Below are positions 56,727 through 64,000 of a stretch of DNA of 64,000 bases, piece by piece (the first letter of the stretch is position 1; every line of letters begins with the position of its first letter). A program made the translations under genes and the position numbers. This DNA is from a virus. The notes under the pieces are model-generated. The model had not been told where the DNA came from. It did not search any database and saw only the letters and a list, made by a program, of their open reading frames with translations. Location of the stretch: positions 1 to 64,000 of the IMG/VR virus record IMGVR_UViG_3300022752_002834; one strand, written 5' to 3'.

Positions 56727-58355
56727 TTAAAACTGGTTAATATGTTGTTTATCTTTGATATACATAATTTTATCAAGCAAATTGATTCCTAGAATATCAA
56801 ATTTCACATGACCAAGAGCCTCTAAATCTGACATTTCTAATCCGGCTATCTTTTCGCCCGATCCCCTTTGATTCACCATTGGACATACATTACTTAATTT
56901 ATTTGCTGAAATAACAATACCAGCAGCGTGTTTTCCTTGGGTTTTAAAAGTACCCTCTATATCTATTGCTTGTTGAAAGTATTCAGCATACTCACCATCT
57001 AGTCTTCCATCGTCATTAATATAACAAAAATCTCTTAACTCATCAGCATTGTTGATTAACGCCCAGCGTATGATAGATCTTTCGTCATCTTCCATGTCTG
57101 CCAACTGGTCAGAAATTTCTGCTTCATTAGGTATTGATTTAGTTATAGCATTCATTTCTGCAAAAGAACAGGCTTCATGTATTCTCAATACTTCCTTGAT
57201 AGCACTTCTTCCTTGCAATCTACCAAATGTGATCATTTGACTAACATGATCTTTTCCATACTTATTTTTTAAATAGGCTATAACTTCATCCCTTTTGTTA
57301 CCCGGAACGTCCATATCTATATCTGGTAGCGATATATGATCTTGTGTATTTCTTCCAGCGTTGTAGAATCTTGCAAATAGTAAATCATATTCTAGAGGAT
57401 CTATCTTAGTAACACCAATAAGATATGAGATTAGACATCCCGCAGCACTTCCTCTTCCCGGTCCAGACAACCAACCCATATCATTTACATATTTGATAAT
57501 GTCTTGAACTATCAAGAAATATCCGAATAGATTAGCACTCTTAATAATATCAAACTCTTCTTTGAATCTATCTAGGTATTTTTGCTTATCTTCTTCTGTC
57601 GATACTTTATCCTGCGATATTAAGAGTGTTCTCCATCCTTCTCTGCATAGTTCTTTTAGATATTCTTCTTCTGACTGATTGTTAGGACATTGAAACTTTG
57701 GAAGAATCGGTTTACTCAAGATATTATAGTCTTCGCATTGGTTATATATTGATTCTAGTTCTGCTGTATTTAAGTTCTTAGACTCGTCTTTGTTTAAAAC
57801 ATAAAAGTTATCTTGCATAAAGTACACAAGCTTATCCATATGTTCTTGAGGATATTTTGAATCTACGCTTACACCGCCAAGACGATCTGGTTTTATTGTT
57901 TTTTGAATCTTAGTTAGCGTTGTCTTCATGTCTGAACACAATAAAATTCTATGCAGTTTAGCGTCTTTCTTTTCTGCATAATAACTGTGTGGAATATCTT
58001 TTGATGATGAAGAACTAAGTTTGATCAAATTATTTCTAGACAAGGTTTTATCCAAAAAATCTTTTGCAAGTTCTCCATTTTCATCCAAAGACGAAACTAA
58101 AGAAATTAGATCGTTCCAACCACTCTTATTCTTTGCAAAAAGAGTAAAATTATCAAATGAGCATCCTATGATTGGCTTGATGCCAACCTTTTTACATGCT
58201 TGATAAAACGATACAGCTCCAGATATTGTCTTATAATCGCAAATACCACAAGCTACATATCCGTTGTCCTTGCACTTAGCAGCAAGCTCTTCTGGCTTAG
58301 AAAAACCACGCAATAGACTATAATGTGTAAAATTTTTCAATGGAAACCAAGACAT
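56727..58355 (-). CDS. dnaE: DNA polymerase III alpha, N-terminal half (split dnaE)
   Basis: A 542-residue protein from the ATG at 58355 (SD GAGG, 7 bases). Residues 1-65 are a shortened PHP-like domain: HYSLLRG and GICDYKTISGAV replace the HxH and DH metal motifs, so it is degenerate. The palm carries GPGRGSAAG (298-306), PDIDMD with D345 and D347, and VKFD with D520; these are the three catalytic aspartates of DnaE. The protein stops 22 residues after D520, and fingers, clamp-binding and OB regions are in the separate gene at 53459. A terminator and sigma70-like promoter precede it. Confidence 0.88.
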   Translation of the reverse strand: MSWFPLKNFTHYSLLRGFSKPEELAAKCKDNGYVACGICDYKTISGAVSFYQACKKVGIKPIIGCSFDNFTLFAKNKSGWNDLISLVSSLDENGELAKDFLDKTLSRNNLIKLSSSSSKDIPHSYYAEKKDAKLHRILLCSDMKTTLTKIQKTIKPDRLGGVSVDSKYPQEHMDKLVYFMQDNFYVLNKDESKNLNTAELESIYNQCEDYNILSKPILPKFQCPNNQSEEEYLKELCREGWRTLLISQDKVSTEEDKQKYLDRFKEEFDIIKSANLFGYFLIVQDIIKYVNDMGWLSGPGRGSAAGCLISYLIGVTKIDPLEYDLLFARFYNAGRNTQDHISLPDIDMDVPGNKRDEVIAYLKNKYGKDHVSQMITFGRLQGRSAIKEVLRIHEACSFAEMNAITKSIPNEAEISDQLADMEDDERSIIRWALINNADELRDFCYINDDGRLDGEYAEYFQQAIDIEGTFKTQGKHAAGIVISANKLSNVCPMVNQRGSGEKIAGLEMSDLEALGHVKFDILGINLLDKIMYIKDKQHINQF

Positions 58356-58388
58356 ATATTTTCCTCGCAACTAGAACTCAATCAATCT

Positions 58389-58417
58389 ATTATATCAACG
58401 TTAAGCCAAGAAAACAA
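58389..58417 (-). promoter_or_regulatory. Sigma70-like promoter for split dnaE
   Basis: On the - strand: TTGTTT (58417-58412, 3 of 6 to consensus), 17-base spacer, TATAAT (58394-58389, perfect). It lies in an 85-base gap, 34 bases upstream of the dnaE start at 58355, directly after a terminator hairpin. Likely recognised by the host sigma70. Confidence 0.6.
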
Positions 58418-58439
58418 TGGTGGGCAGTGTCACCCACCA
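58408..58439 (-). terminator. Intrinsic terminator upstream of dnaE
   Basis: On the - strand TGGTGGG (58439-58433) pairs with CCCACCA (58424-58418), loop 8 bases, followed by TTGTTTTCTT. It ends the upstream gene group (primase to 58455) just before the dnaE promoter, and its T tract contains the -35 region of that promoter. Confidence 0.6.
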
Positions 58440-58454
58440 GTGTTCTCTATACTA

Positions 58455-58748
58455 TCAACCATTTAATCCAAGTTGTTCTTTACTAGCCTTTGGTAAAGCG
58501 GCAACAAACTCTGGACCCTTGCTTTTGCACTTGTTATAAAGCTTTTTTAGAAATGCTTCGTAACTCATATTGCCTTTCATGCGTCCAAAATTACTAATAG
58601 CATCTTTTACATCTTGTGGAGTTACTATGGGAAATGATCTATCTTCTGGAAAAAGAAAATCACTATCCTTTAGTTCATTGCGTTTCTTACCTTTGTAAGT
58701 TTTTTGATAGGCGTATAAATCTTCTACATCTTGATTAATTTTATTCAT
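58455..58748 (-). CDS. Small conserved phage protein (DUF6582-like)
   Basis: A 97-residue protein with SD GGAG 7 bases before ATG. FLFPEDRSFPIVTPQDVKDA and NFGRMKGNMSYEAFLKKLYN match a small helical domain often found in phages, alone or at the end of prohead-associated proteins. The short C-terminus is KASKEQLGLNG. It overlaps the preceding gene by 8 bases. Exact function unknown. Confidence 0.55.
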   Translation of the reverse strand: MNKINQDVEDLYAYQKTYKGKKRNELKDSDFLFPEDRSFPIVTPQDVKDAISNFGRMKGNMSYEAFLKKLYNKCKSKGPEFVAALPKASKEQLGLNG

Positions 58749-59181
58749 TATTAGTCTCCGTGTCAGTTAATGGACCGCCAGTTATCCAAGCATCACAAGT
58801 TCTTGATCCAGCACATTTGAAATCAAATAATTCACAATATCCAAGATTTGCTTCACTAACAATTTCTTTAGATATTATCTCTTCATCTATTAATGTGGAT
58901 GCTATTCCCTTTTCTATACATTCTATCATTTTTTCTTTGATTACAAATGCGGCGCAGTTTGAACACCGCATTGTTTTAGCTTCTTCTAACGAAGTTTTAA
59001 ACAAGTCTGCTTTCGCTTGCCAAAAATCATCATTAGATAAATCTGGATTTGCTGGTCCATAGTTTGCCTTATCTACACAAATTTTTCTATTAGCTAGATT
59101 TAGACTAATATCTTGTGTTGCTTGTGGACACTCTATGCGAGCTTTAACTTGTTCAAATAATTCTTTTGTTCTGTCTACCAT
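58741..59181 (-). CDS. Cys-rich putative metal-binding protein
   Basis: A 146-residue protein. Conserved-looking cysteines are C73-x2-C76, C88, C116, C123 and C129 in MRCSNCAAF, LGYCELFDFKC and RTCDAWITGGP. The arrangement recalls small high-potential iron-sulfur-like phage proteins; a bound Fe-S cluster or zinc is inferred. Two further cysteines lie in the N-terminal half. The start lies just after a 23-residue frame with a good SD. Confidence 0.55.
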   Translation of the reverse strand: MVDRTKELFEQVKARIECPQATQDISLNLANRKICVDKANYGPANPDLSNDDFWQAKADLFKTSLEEAKTMRCSNCAAFVIKEKMIECIEKGIASTLIDEEIISKEIVSEANLGYCELFDFKCAGSRTCDAWITGGPLTDTETNNE

Positions 59182-59182
59182 A

Positions 59183-59254
59183 TTACACCTGTAATGATAA
59201 AAAGTTGTCTAGACCCATTTGTTCAATTAGTTTATTCATTGATTTATGTAACAT
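59183..59254 (-). CDS. Possible 23-residue peptide
   Basis: ATG at 59254 has GGAG 6 bases upstream and the frame (MLHKSMNKLIEQMGLDNFLS and three more residues) ends in TAA two bases before the ATG of the next gene. It fills most of a 95-base gap and forms an amphipathic helix on paper. It could be a real peptide or a leader frame that couples translation to the next gene. Confidence 0.4.
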   Translation of the reverse strand: MLHKSMNKLIEQMGLDNFLSLQV

Positions 59255-59276
59255 TGTTTTCTCCATTAAAAGTAAT

Positions 59277-60290
59277 TTACCAAGATTTACAAGCCCAATA
59301 ACGAGCCTTCCATTTTGGGCCGGGATTATCGCAGTTGTGTCTAGCCCTAAAGCTCTTTCTTCTTTCTGGAATGTTCTTTTTGATTTTCATATTTGGGTCA
59401 CCAAATCTTACTATAACAACATTGCCACTCTCATTCTTAACATATACGGCGAACTTCTTAGGACCATCAGAAGTTCTAAATGGTTTATTGAGCGTTACCT
59501 TACGTCCTTGATATTCAGAAGCTTCACCAACATATGTTAATCGCCTACCATCTTTTTCGTAAATTCCTTGACGTTTATAATTATATACTTCTCCAGTTTT
59601 TGGATCTTCGTATTTGAAGCCAGCATCAGACTCAGGCTCTTCTATCTCTAATTCTGATGGCTCTTCAACTTCTTCTGGAGTATATTCGTCTTCATACTTA
59701 CCGGGTTCGTAGTACTTTACAAAGTCATAAACATTCTGAATGTATATTTCGGCTTTAGAAATCATGTCCTTTGTCCAATCTTGGAATTCTACAGACAAAG
59801 ACATTCCCTTTAATCTCATTATGATTTCCATCAACTGATCATGCATTTTTTGGATTTGTTCTAATGCCATTTCATCGCCATCATCAGACTGAGCTTTTTT
59901 CCAAGCTTCTTTACTTGGTCTGTCTGGATCTCCCGGCTTGGCTGGCTTATAATTCTTACCTTCGCGTTCTCTTTTCTTTCTAATATTATCCCATAGTCCC
60001 GGCTTCTCACCAGCAACGTCCCACTCTTCTGTTTCTTCGCCAAAATCCTCGTACTCTGCTTCAGAAGGAACATAAAAATTGTCTTCTGTTAGTTCTTCGG
60101 CGTAGCCAGCTTCCATTTGTAATTCAAAATCAGCAGATTCTACACAATCACAATCTGCCGTGGCTTGACCAATACATATAGCAACTCTTTGCTTTTGATC
60201 TGGATAATCCTTTTTCATTGTTTCATTACCCATGCAGCGGGATACGAAAGCGTCCTTTTGTTCATCTTTTCGTCTATTAGGAATTGGCAT
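59277..60290 (-). CDS. Conserved phage protein with Arg/Lys-rich C-terminal domain
   Basis: A 337-residue protein from the ATG at 60290 (SD GGAG, 6 bases); a GTG at 60302 is less likely. The N-terminus has IPNRRKDEQKDAFVSRCMGN and YPDQKQRVAICIGQA. The middle is acidic and disordered-looking, with a helical patch (KMHDQLMEIIMRLKG). The last 60 residues hold VIVRFGDPNMKIKK, ERRKSFRARHNCDNPGPKWK and ARYWACKSW, a domain I associate with prohead or scaffold-related phage proteins, here without a protease signature. It is unusual to see it in the replication arm. Function unassigned. Confidence 0.45.
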   Translation of the reverse strand: MPIPNRRKDEQKDAFVSRCMGNETMKKDYPDQKQRVAICIGQATADCDCVESADFELQMEAGYAEELTEDNFYVPSEAEYEDFGEETEEWDVAGEKPGLWDNIRKKREREGKNYKPAKPGDPDRPSKEAWKKAQSDDGDEMALEQIQKMHDQLMEIIMRLKGMSLSVEFQDWTKDMISKAEIYIQNVYDFVKYYEPGKYEDEYTPEEVEEPSELEIEEPESDAGFKYEDPKTGEVYNYKRQGIYEKDGRRLTYVGEASEYQGRKVTLNKPFRTSDGPKKFAVYVKNESGNVVIVRFGDPNMKIKKNIPERRKSFRARHNCDNPGPKWKARYWACKSW

Positions 60291-61152
60291 GATGTTCTCC
60301 ACTGTTAAAGATTAATGTCTTAGCTTCTTCGAATATATTGTTCATACTCCATTCTGGAATTCTACTTTGAAAATGATTCTTTATATCTTGTATCATTTGG
60401 TGATTTGGATCTTGTGTTATTTCCATCCACCCAATAAAATAGTTCCAGATTCTATCTTCTAATACTAGTCGATACTTTACGCCATTTGGGCGACTAAATC
60501 TATGATTCCATTTCAATTGTGGCAAGCATATATTTTTACCACCCCATTGTCTAAATTTTTCTGCTATATAGCCCTCTTCTCCACCGAATCCTTTAAAATT
60601 TGTATTTATGCCCTTCCAAGCAGATTTTTTAAAAGATAACAAACCCATTCCCTGCATTGGAATTTCAAAAGGCTTACATGCATTGTAAGATTGGGCGTCT
60701 GTAGCCCATATTCCATACATATCTCCACGCCAAACTGGATCAAAGTGCGTAGAATAATGCTTTAAATCATCATACCACAATGGACCTTGAACTAAGTCTT
60801 TGCACGGGTAATGATGCTCAAAATAGGATAAGAGATTATTGATACCATTATCTTGAATAAGAACATGGCAATCTATTATAAGTACATACTCCCCGTCAGA
60901 ATACTCCACAATATCATACTTATTGAAAGATGACTGTCTCTTTTTATATGGTATGTATTTTCCACGTACAGCATTTTCTACAAACTTTTTGCACTCTTTA
61001 CCATGTTGTCCATCTGGATTGCTATCTAATACTATAAACTCAACAGCATCTTTATCCGCACATATTGGGTGATACATTCTCAATGATTGTATGGAGAAAA
61101 ATACTCCATCATAATCATCATAAGTCGCCATGCCTATTGTCAATTTTTTCAT
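60277..61152 (-). CDS. GT2-family glycosyltransferase
   Basis: A 291-residue GT-A enzyme. LTIGMATYDDYDGVFFSIQS is the nucleotide-binding start, and D94-C-H96 (LIIDCHVLI) the DxH variant of the DxD metal site. GFGGEEGYIAEKFRQWG and W-N-H-R (LKWNHRF) form the acceptor/catalytic region as in GT2 and GalNAc-transferase-like enzymes. It lies apart from the main sugar cluster, between a RecB-like nuclease gene and the conserved phage gene, and overlaps the latter by 14 bases. Confidence 0.85.
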   Translation of the reverse strand: MKKLTIGMATYDDYDGVFFSIQSLRMYHPICADKDAVEFIVLDSNPDGQHGKECKKFVENAVRGKYIPYKKRQSSFNKYDIVEYSDGEYVLIIDCHVLIQDNGINNLLSYFEHHYPCKDLVQGPLWYDDLKHYSTHFDPVWRGDMYGIWATDAQSYNACKPFEIPMQGMGLLSFKKSAWKGINTNFKGFGGEEGYIAEKFRQWGGKNICLPQLKWNHRFSRPNGVKYRLVLEDRIWNYFIGWMEITQDPNHQMIQDIKNHFQSRIPEWSMNNIFEEAKTLIFNSGEHHANS

Positions 61153-61154
61153 GT

Positions 61155-62174
61155 TTAACCCGGTGCAGAATAAAAGCCTATATCAAATCCGGGTTTGGTG
61201 CATTGTTTTATAGCTTCATCCATACCCTTGGTTTTAAGTACGTTCTCTATATGTATACACATATTGGTGTCTGTTCCCGGCCAGTTATTCTTGCAATAAT
61301 GGCACAATTTAGTGCATTTCCAGCCCTGTCTATCTTCTGATATTGGTTTTGGAGTATTATTTTTCTGTATGTCTTTGAACCTCTCTTTTAGCATATTTAG
61401 GAATCTAGACTCATCTGCTTTGTCAAAACACATAGAAAATGGTCCACCATCCTTAATAAAGAAAATGCTCATTATAGACTGTTTGTATTCTGGAAATAAT
61501 TTTGATATTGCATAGTTGTATAGCAAAAGCTGTGGATCTGAACATAACTTTTCATATGTTTTTTCCTCGCCCGTAGCCCAATCAAGCCTTCTGCCAGTTT
61601 TCCAATCGATTACTTCTATAATACCATCAGAAGACTCTGTAACTAAGTCTATAGTACCCTTGATTGCTAACTGACCTTTAATCATCTTACCATTTACTTC
61701 ATATTCATAAAACGCCCAATCTTCATCTATCGGTATATCGAAATGTGGCTCTGCTGCAACTATCTTTCTATACCTTGGATCAAACTGACCATCATTATAT
61801 GATAGAGTGTCCCAAACGAGTTTCAAACAATCATTTTGATCAGCTTTGGAGAAACTGTTTTTTGATTCGGATGTATAAAAATTGTAACTTTTCTGCAAAA
61901 GCTCGTCTATGAACTTAGCTGTATACAGTTCTGATTTTTTGATATTAATCTCACCAACAGCCTCGTCTTGAATACATAGTTTTAGTTTTTTAGGATTATC
62001 TTGTGCGAACTTCTTTAGTTTTGCTAAGACTTCCATCACTTTATGGACTATGGTTCCAAGCTCTGCCTTTTTACCACTATCTGATTGATGACCAAGTACG
62101 TATGTAATAAAGTACTGCATTTGGCAGTATGCATAATTATTATAACTAGATGATCTTATGTATGTTACTAGCAT
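61155..62174 (-). CDS. RecB/Cas4-like PD-(D/E)XK nuclease
   Basis: A 339-residue nuclease. H44 and E48 (GTIVHKVME), D176 (KGTIDLV) and D190-W-K192 (VIDWKTG) form the active site, with QLLLYNYA after it as in RecB-family exonucleases. C17 together with C287, C291, C294 and C306 near the end could bind a 4Fe-4S cluster, as in Cas4 and AddB, although the last spacing is long. Probably a 5'-3' ssDNA exonuclease for recombination or end processing. SD GGAG lies 5 bases before ATG. Confidence 0.82.
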   Translation of the reverse strand: MLVTYIRSSSYNNYAYCQMQYFITYVLGHQSDSGKKAELGTIVHKVMEVLAKLKKFAQDNPKKLKLCIQDEAVGEINIKKSELYTAKFIDELLQKSYNFYTSESKNSFSKADQNDCLKLVWDTLSYNDGQFDPRYRKIVAAEPHFDIPIDEDWAFYEYEVNGKMIKGQLAIKGTIDLVTESSDGIIEVIDWKTGRRLDWATGEEKTYEKLCSDPQLLLYNYAISKLFPEYKQSIMSIFFIKDGGPFSMCFDKADESRFLNMLKERFKDIQKNNTPKPISEDRQGWKCTKLCHYCKNNWPGTDTNMCIHIENVLKTKGMDEAIKQCTKPGFDIGFYSAPG

Positions 62175-62175
62175 A

Positions 62176-62913
62176 TTAGCTCCAAAGATGAGAATATATT
62201 TTTAATGTTTCGAACAACTGATTGAGATCCAGATTAGAATTATCTATAACGAGATCGAAGTTGTTCCAATCATAATTCTTTTTATCTAGAGCAGATTCTG
62301 CTTCAAAATCACTATTGAATATATCTCTTGTTAATCTTATGACTTTTCCACCGGCTTTCTTTATTGCGTCTACTTCATTGGGAAATCTAACATCTGGTAT
62401 GATCGCTATTTCAGAATTATCGGATAATATATTTTTAAGTGTGTATTCTGCCCAAGCGTCAGATTTTATTTTTCGAATAATCGATGTTCCAAAATACTCT
62501 AAAAATTCTCGTATAGTTAGGTTTTCTTCGCTGGCATTTCCACCGGGAAGATCAGACCAAATAAAAGGTGTCTTCTGATTCTTATCATCATTGGATCCAT
62601 ATACCAGCTTTGAATCTAGACCAAATAGATTTATAGCCAAATCCTTTAGTGGGTCTGCAAAGTGATAAACTTTTATGTAGGGCCATAGTTCTTTTTCAGC
62701 ATACTCTACAAATACTTGATCTTTTCTGGTAACGTCAAATATACCATAGCCAACTTTGCCAGAATTATCTTTTGTTGATACAGCCAAAGATCCATCTTGC
62801 TCAATAAAAAAGTCTGATATCATTCCCCTATTTGCAAGAACCACACCATTTATGTAGTTAGCAACAGTATTTTTACCAGCCTGTTTTCTACCAGATATGC
62901 CTACGATCTTCAT
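62176..62913 (-). CDS. Deoxynucleoside monophosphate kinase
   Basis: A 245-residue P-loop kinase. GRKQAGKNT at residues 8-16 is the Walker A; VYHFADPLKDLAINLFG is the base-recognition segment, TIREFLEYFGTSIIR the substrate helix, and AIIPDVRFPNEVDAI the DxRFPNE signature of T4 gp1-like dNMP kinases. It converts dNMPs to dNDPs for phage DNA synthesis. One-base gaps on both sides place it in an operon with the primase and nuclease. Confidence 0.88.
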   Translation of the reverse strand: MKIVGISGRKQAGKNTVANYINGVVLANRGMISDFFIEQDGSLAVSTKDNSGKVGYGIFDVTRKDQVFVEYAEKELWPYIKVYHFADPLKDLAINLFGLDSKLVYGSNDDKNQKTPFIWSDLPGGNASEENLTIREFLEYFGTSIIRKIKSDAWAEYTLKNILSDNSEIAIIPDVRFPNEVDAIKKAGGKVIRLTRDIFNSDFEAESALDKKNYDWNNFDLVIDNSNLDLNQLFETLKIYSHLWS

Positions 62914-62914
62914 A

Positions 62915-63934
62915 TTAACCCCTTATTTGTGATAATACATTCTTCTTGATTTGCTCAATAGACATTTCGCCAATGTCTTTATGATTTAATTTTGGGAAAC
63001 TAAGCTTATAGAATCTTCCCAATTGTCTTTGTAGCTGTATCTTGGATTCTCGTCCAGCTTGATCGTTGTCCGTTAAAATAATTATATGAGTCAGAGGCAG
63101 TTGTTGCAACTTGGATTGTTGCTCTTTGGTTAAAGTCTTACCAAATATTCCAACCGCGTTATATATTCCAGCCTCATACAATTTCCATAAATCTCCCTGT
63201 CCTTCTACTATAAAAACAGAATTGGACTGATGTATGTATGGTAATGCTCTATGTATGTTGTAAAAATGGAATCGTTTGTCGAACCCTTTGGGATAAATAA
63301 GAAACTTGGGTATCTTATACTCTTTTATTGATCTACCAATGTATCCTATGATCTGTCCACACTCACTATGAATAGGGATAACCGACCTGTCATATAGCTT
63401 ACATGTCTTGTCTAAACAATCGCCAACGCCAAAATGTTCTAGAGTTTTTTTCTTGAATCCACGATTTAAGAAGTATTTTGATGGTATATCAAGAGATAAT
63501 TCTACATCAACGCTGTTTATTGTGGGTTTCGTTGCCGTTTCTTTCAAAAGATCTATAAGCTCCTCAAAATCGCTTTTTTCTTCTTGAGGCTCTATTGTCG
63601 TTGCGGCATTTTGCTCATCAATATTAAGATTGAACTCTTTTCTGATCCATCCCAAAACATCGCCAAAACCAACGTCTTCGCCTTTCTCGTTCGATAAAGC
63701 ACCAGATATTAGTCCAAATATATCATTCTTATGATTATTCTGACATTCTCTAGTCCAGCATTTCCATATGCCTCTATTCTTAGAAAATGAGAACGCTCTT
63801 GGATTATCACTTGATTCATGTACTGGGCAAGTGGAGTAGATGTTATCTCCAAAAACTTCATACTTGATACCAAGCTTTGAAAGAACATCTTCTATTCTAT
63901 TGTTCAGTACTTTTTTAATCTGTAACAAGTTCAT
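62915..63934 (-). CDS. DNA primase (CHC2 zinc finger plus Toprim)
   Basis: A 339-residue primase. C36, H39, C59 and C64 form the zinc-binding domain (STCPVHES, WKCWTRECQ). The Toprim core has FIVEGQGDLWKLYEAG (glutamate of motif I) and IIILTDNDQAGRES (DxD). Y/G-rich IGYIGRSIKEYKIPKFL is the usual segment before Toprim. No helicase domain is fused, so a separate helicase is expected outside this window. It overlaps the partial gene upstream by 20 bases. Confidence 0.9.
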   Translation of the reverse strand: MNLLQIKKVLNNRIEDVLSKLGIKYEVFGDNIYSTCPVHESSDNPRAFSFSKNRGIWKCWTRECQNNHKNDIFGLISGALSNEKGEDVGFGDVLGWIRKEFNLNIDEQNAATTIEPQEEKSDFEELIDLLKETATKPTINSVDVELSLDIPSKYFLNRGFKKKTLEHFGVGDCLDKTCKLYDRSVIPIHSECGQIIGYIGRSIKEYKIPKFLIYPKGFDKRFHFYNIHRALPYIHQSNSVFIVEGQGDLWKLYEAGIYNAVGIFGKTLTKEQQSKLQQLPLTHIIILTDNDQAGRESKIQLQRQLGRFYKLSFPKLNHKDIGEMSIEQIKKNVLSQIRG

Positions 63935-64000
63935 TGTTTATTGCGTCTTGTATTCTTACCTTTACAATTCCTTCGTCATTAACCAATCCAGTATCACCCA
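63915..64000 (-). CDS. 3' end of an unidentified gene
   Basis: A frame enters from the right edge and ends at TAA (63917-63915), overlapping the primase start by 20 bases. The visible C-terminus reads GDTGLVNDEGIVKVRIQDAI followed by seven residues ending in TD. Too short to assign; its position ahead of the primase suggests a replication gene. Confidence 0.55.
   Translation of the reverse strand, partial: GDTGLVNDEGIVKVRIQDAINNELVTD

Noticed and set aside
54950-56800. Intein or group I intron at the dnaE break
   Set aside because: No Cys/Ser start block, no HN-C end and no room for intron structure: gaps between genes are 51 bases or overlaps, and each half has its own stop and start.
1-64000. 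CRISPR arrays, tRNA or rRNA genes, insertion sequences, integrase and att sites
   Set aside because: None found. No regularly spaced repeats, cloverleaf genes or transposase frames were recognised, and gaps are too short to hide them.

Overview
This window is part of the genome of a tailed double-stranded DNA phage (Caudoviricetes). It is AT-rich, densely coded, uses Shine-Dalgarno starts, and has no gene-free stretch above about 100 bases. Virion genes occupy the + strand (bases 2-39690). Replication, recombination and sugar-metabolism genes occupy the - strand (64000-39790). The two arms converge on a strong hairpin terminator at about 39.7 kb. A tail-tube-like gene is followed directly by putative chaperones and a 2376-residue tape measure, and no sheath gene lies between, so a long non-contractile (siphovirus-type) tail is the best guess. 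The host cannot be told from the sequence; SD-led translation only says bacterial.

+ strand, left to right: the 3' part of a Cys-rich protein with a 41-residue polyglycine tract; a head-tail connector-like protein; two fibre-type proteins; three small neck/tail-completion candidates; the tail tube candidate; three putative tail-assembly proteins, two of them related to each other; the tape measure with an embedded HAD-like segment; a giant 3757-residue protein with seven FG-GAP propeller motifs and a VWA-like insert; four further large tail-tip/baseplate candidates; and a 239-residue protein with its own promoter-like element.

- strand, in transcription order (right to left): a primase, a dNMP kinase, a RecB/Cas4-like nuclease, a glycosyltransferase, several small conserved phage proteins, then a DNA polymerase III alpha gene broken in two. 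Between its halves lie an HNH endonuclease gene, a DnaQ-type exonuclease gene and an endonuclease VII-type gene. Next come SSB and a run of about twelve overlapping genes, mostly glycosyltransferases plus a UDP-GlcNAc 2-epimerase, a nucleotidyltransferase-like protein and a 2OG-Fe(II) oxygenase-like protein. The arm ends with an EDxHD (Vsr-like) homing endonuclease, a putative recombination protein and a zinc-ribbon protein.

The observations I rate highest are: (1) dnaE split just after its third catalytic aspartate around an endonuclease-exonuclease-endonuclease cassette; (2) a GTGTATA element found four times, on both strands, always 35-38 bases before a start codon, once in front of the HNH gene inside the dnaE split; (3) an integrin-alpha-like order of propeller motifs and VWA-like insert in the giant tail protein; (4) a terminator-like hairpin whose loop holds the ribosome binding site and start codon of the gene after the tail tube. 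Names of structural genes rest mainly on gene order and sequence character and are less certain than the enzyme calls.
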